This document shows positions 13,311 through 13,791 of a stretch of DNA of 13,791 bases, in pieces. The notes below the pieces were generated by a model that searched no databases, was not told where the DNA came from, and saw only the letters and a list, made by a program, of their open reading frames with translations. The position numbers were made by a program, and so were the translations under genes. The number at the start of each line of letters is the position of its first letter. Position 1 is the stretch's first letter. The DNA lies in NCBI GenBank assembly GCA_031288955.1, contig JAITQJ010000325.1, forward strand, positions 1 to 13,791. The letters are read 5' to 3'. Source of the stretch: Planctomycetaceae bacterium. Lineage in GTDB: Bacteria > Planctomycetota > Planctomycetia > Pirellulales > Thermoguttaceae.

Positions 13311-13791
13311 ATGAACTGGACAGAAGAAACATACAATCGGGTCAAACACCTCTTGCCGAAGCAGCGCGGTAATGTGGTCATTGATAATTTTACTTTCCTG
13401 CAAGCCTTTGCATACATCAACAAGCACGGCTGTTGCTGGCGGGGACTGCCGACTAACTTCGGCAACAGGGATACCGTTTACCAACGTTTCCGGCGGTGGA
13501 CAGAGAAAGGAGTTTTCGAACGTATTGAGAATTACTTGCAGCCGCAAGTAATTGAAACAAAAGGCGTTACGAAAGAAACCTCACGGATATTCACTTGGTC
13601 TTTGCCGATAGTCCGTAGTCTCTCGCCGGGTTCTGCGGCAGATGATCCGGAAGGACAGAAGTTGATGGAGACAATACCGAAAGATATTTGTAACGGAAAG
13701 CCTTTGTTGATGGACAAGGCGTATGAGGGTAATGCGTGCCGCAAAAAGGCAAGAAAATGCAAAATGAAGCCGGAGGTGCCGCCGAAGAAGA
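13311..13791 (+). pseudogene. IS5-family transposase, internally damaged and cut by window edge
   Basis: The frame from the ATG at 13311 is open to the window end (160 codons). Residues 1-75 are the typical N-terminal domain of IS5-type transposases (DUF4096-like): YNRVKHLLPKQRGNVVIDN, HGCCWRGLP (39-47), YQRFRRWTEKGVFERI. Residues 104-119 (LSPGSAADDPEGQKLM) and 132-140 (LLMDKAYEG, second catalytic Asp D135) are also typical. The region between, which should carry the first catalytic Asp (LDST-type motif) and the GKSRGG-TKIH stretch, is missing. In another frame, 13577-13615 reads NLTDIHLVFADSP, like the lost TKIHLV segment, then a TAG. So there appear to be two compensating frame changes plus a deletion. 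It is probably inactive unless these are sequence errors. Confidence 0.75.

Larger units (their letters stand above)
13259..13791 (+). mobile_element. IS5-family insertion sequence, left part (runs off window)
   Basis: The left end is inferred at about 13259, where GGGCTGTTTACTC begins directly after CTAG (13255-13258). CTAG fits the YTAR-type 4-base target duplication known for part of the IS5 family, but the right end and second copy are outside the window, so neither terminus nor duplication is proven. The element carries a transposase frame starting at 13311. It lies between the GH29 gene and whatever was originally upstream of it. Confidence 0.7.

Overview
The window looks like part of a planctomycete chromosome, probably a gut or anaerobic member of the Pirellulales. 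I infer this from the mix of genes rather than from any marker. It has a Tat-exported Gfo/Idh/MocA dehydrogenase, an exported ThuA-like protein, a secreted GH29 glycosidase beside a class II xylose isomerase, a CdsA with a non-standard signature, and several genes without clear Shine-Dalgarno sequences. Base composition looks balanced and similar throughout.

Layout. 1-60 may be the last codons of an upstream gene. 336-1742 (+) is a Gfo/Idh/MocA oxidoreductase. 1897-2583 (+) is a LolD/MacB-type ABC ATPase, followed after 6 bases by a secreted protein of unknown function (2590-3372, +). A convergent minus-strand block follows: sppA (8410-7172), then cdsA (7160-6204), then mutS (6059-3417). Divergent from sppA are a secreted ThuA-domain protein (8509-9297, +) and prmC (9304-10164, +). 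Next come two minus-strand sugar genes, a GH29 alpha-L-fucosidase-like enzyme (13231-11699) and xylA (11569-10253). The right edge (about 13259 onward) is the left end of an IS5-family insertion sequence. Its transposase reading frame is open to the window edge but has lost the region with the first catalytic Asp.

The most unusual feature is non-coding. Four intergenic spaces carry AT-rich inverted repeats built from 7-base units of the type ATTATTC/ATTCTTC, at about 70-175, 1755-1856, 6084-6162 and 8421-8500. Three share a central module (ACGG...TAACCTGT...CTTCATTATTCAT), and in all three it points toward the gene just downstream: Gfo, lolD and mutS. The fourth lies between sppA and the ThuA gene and holds two facing promoter-like sequences (TTGACA-N16-AATAAT and TTGACA-N17-GATAAT) in mirror symmetry. 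This suggests either a mobile repeat family captured as 5' leaders or a shared cis-regulatory element.

How the genes fit together. mutS, sppA, cdsA and prmC are housekeeping genes (mismatch repair, membrane-protein turnover, phospholipid synthesis, release-factor methylation). The Gfo, ThuA, GH29 and XylA genes suggest saccharide use, with GH29 acting outside the cytoplasm and XylA inside. I see no xylulokinase, fucose-pathway enzyme or sugar transporter in the window, so a complete pathway cannot be claimed. Nor do I see a defence system, CRISPR array, tRNA or rRNA.
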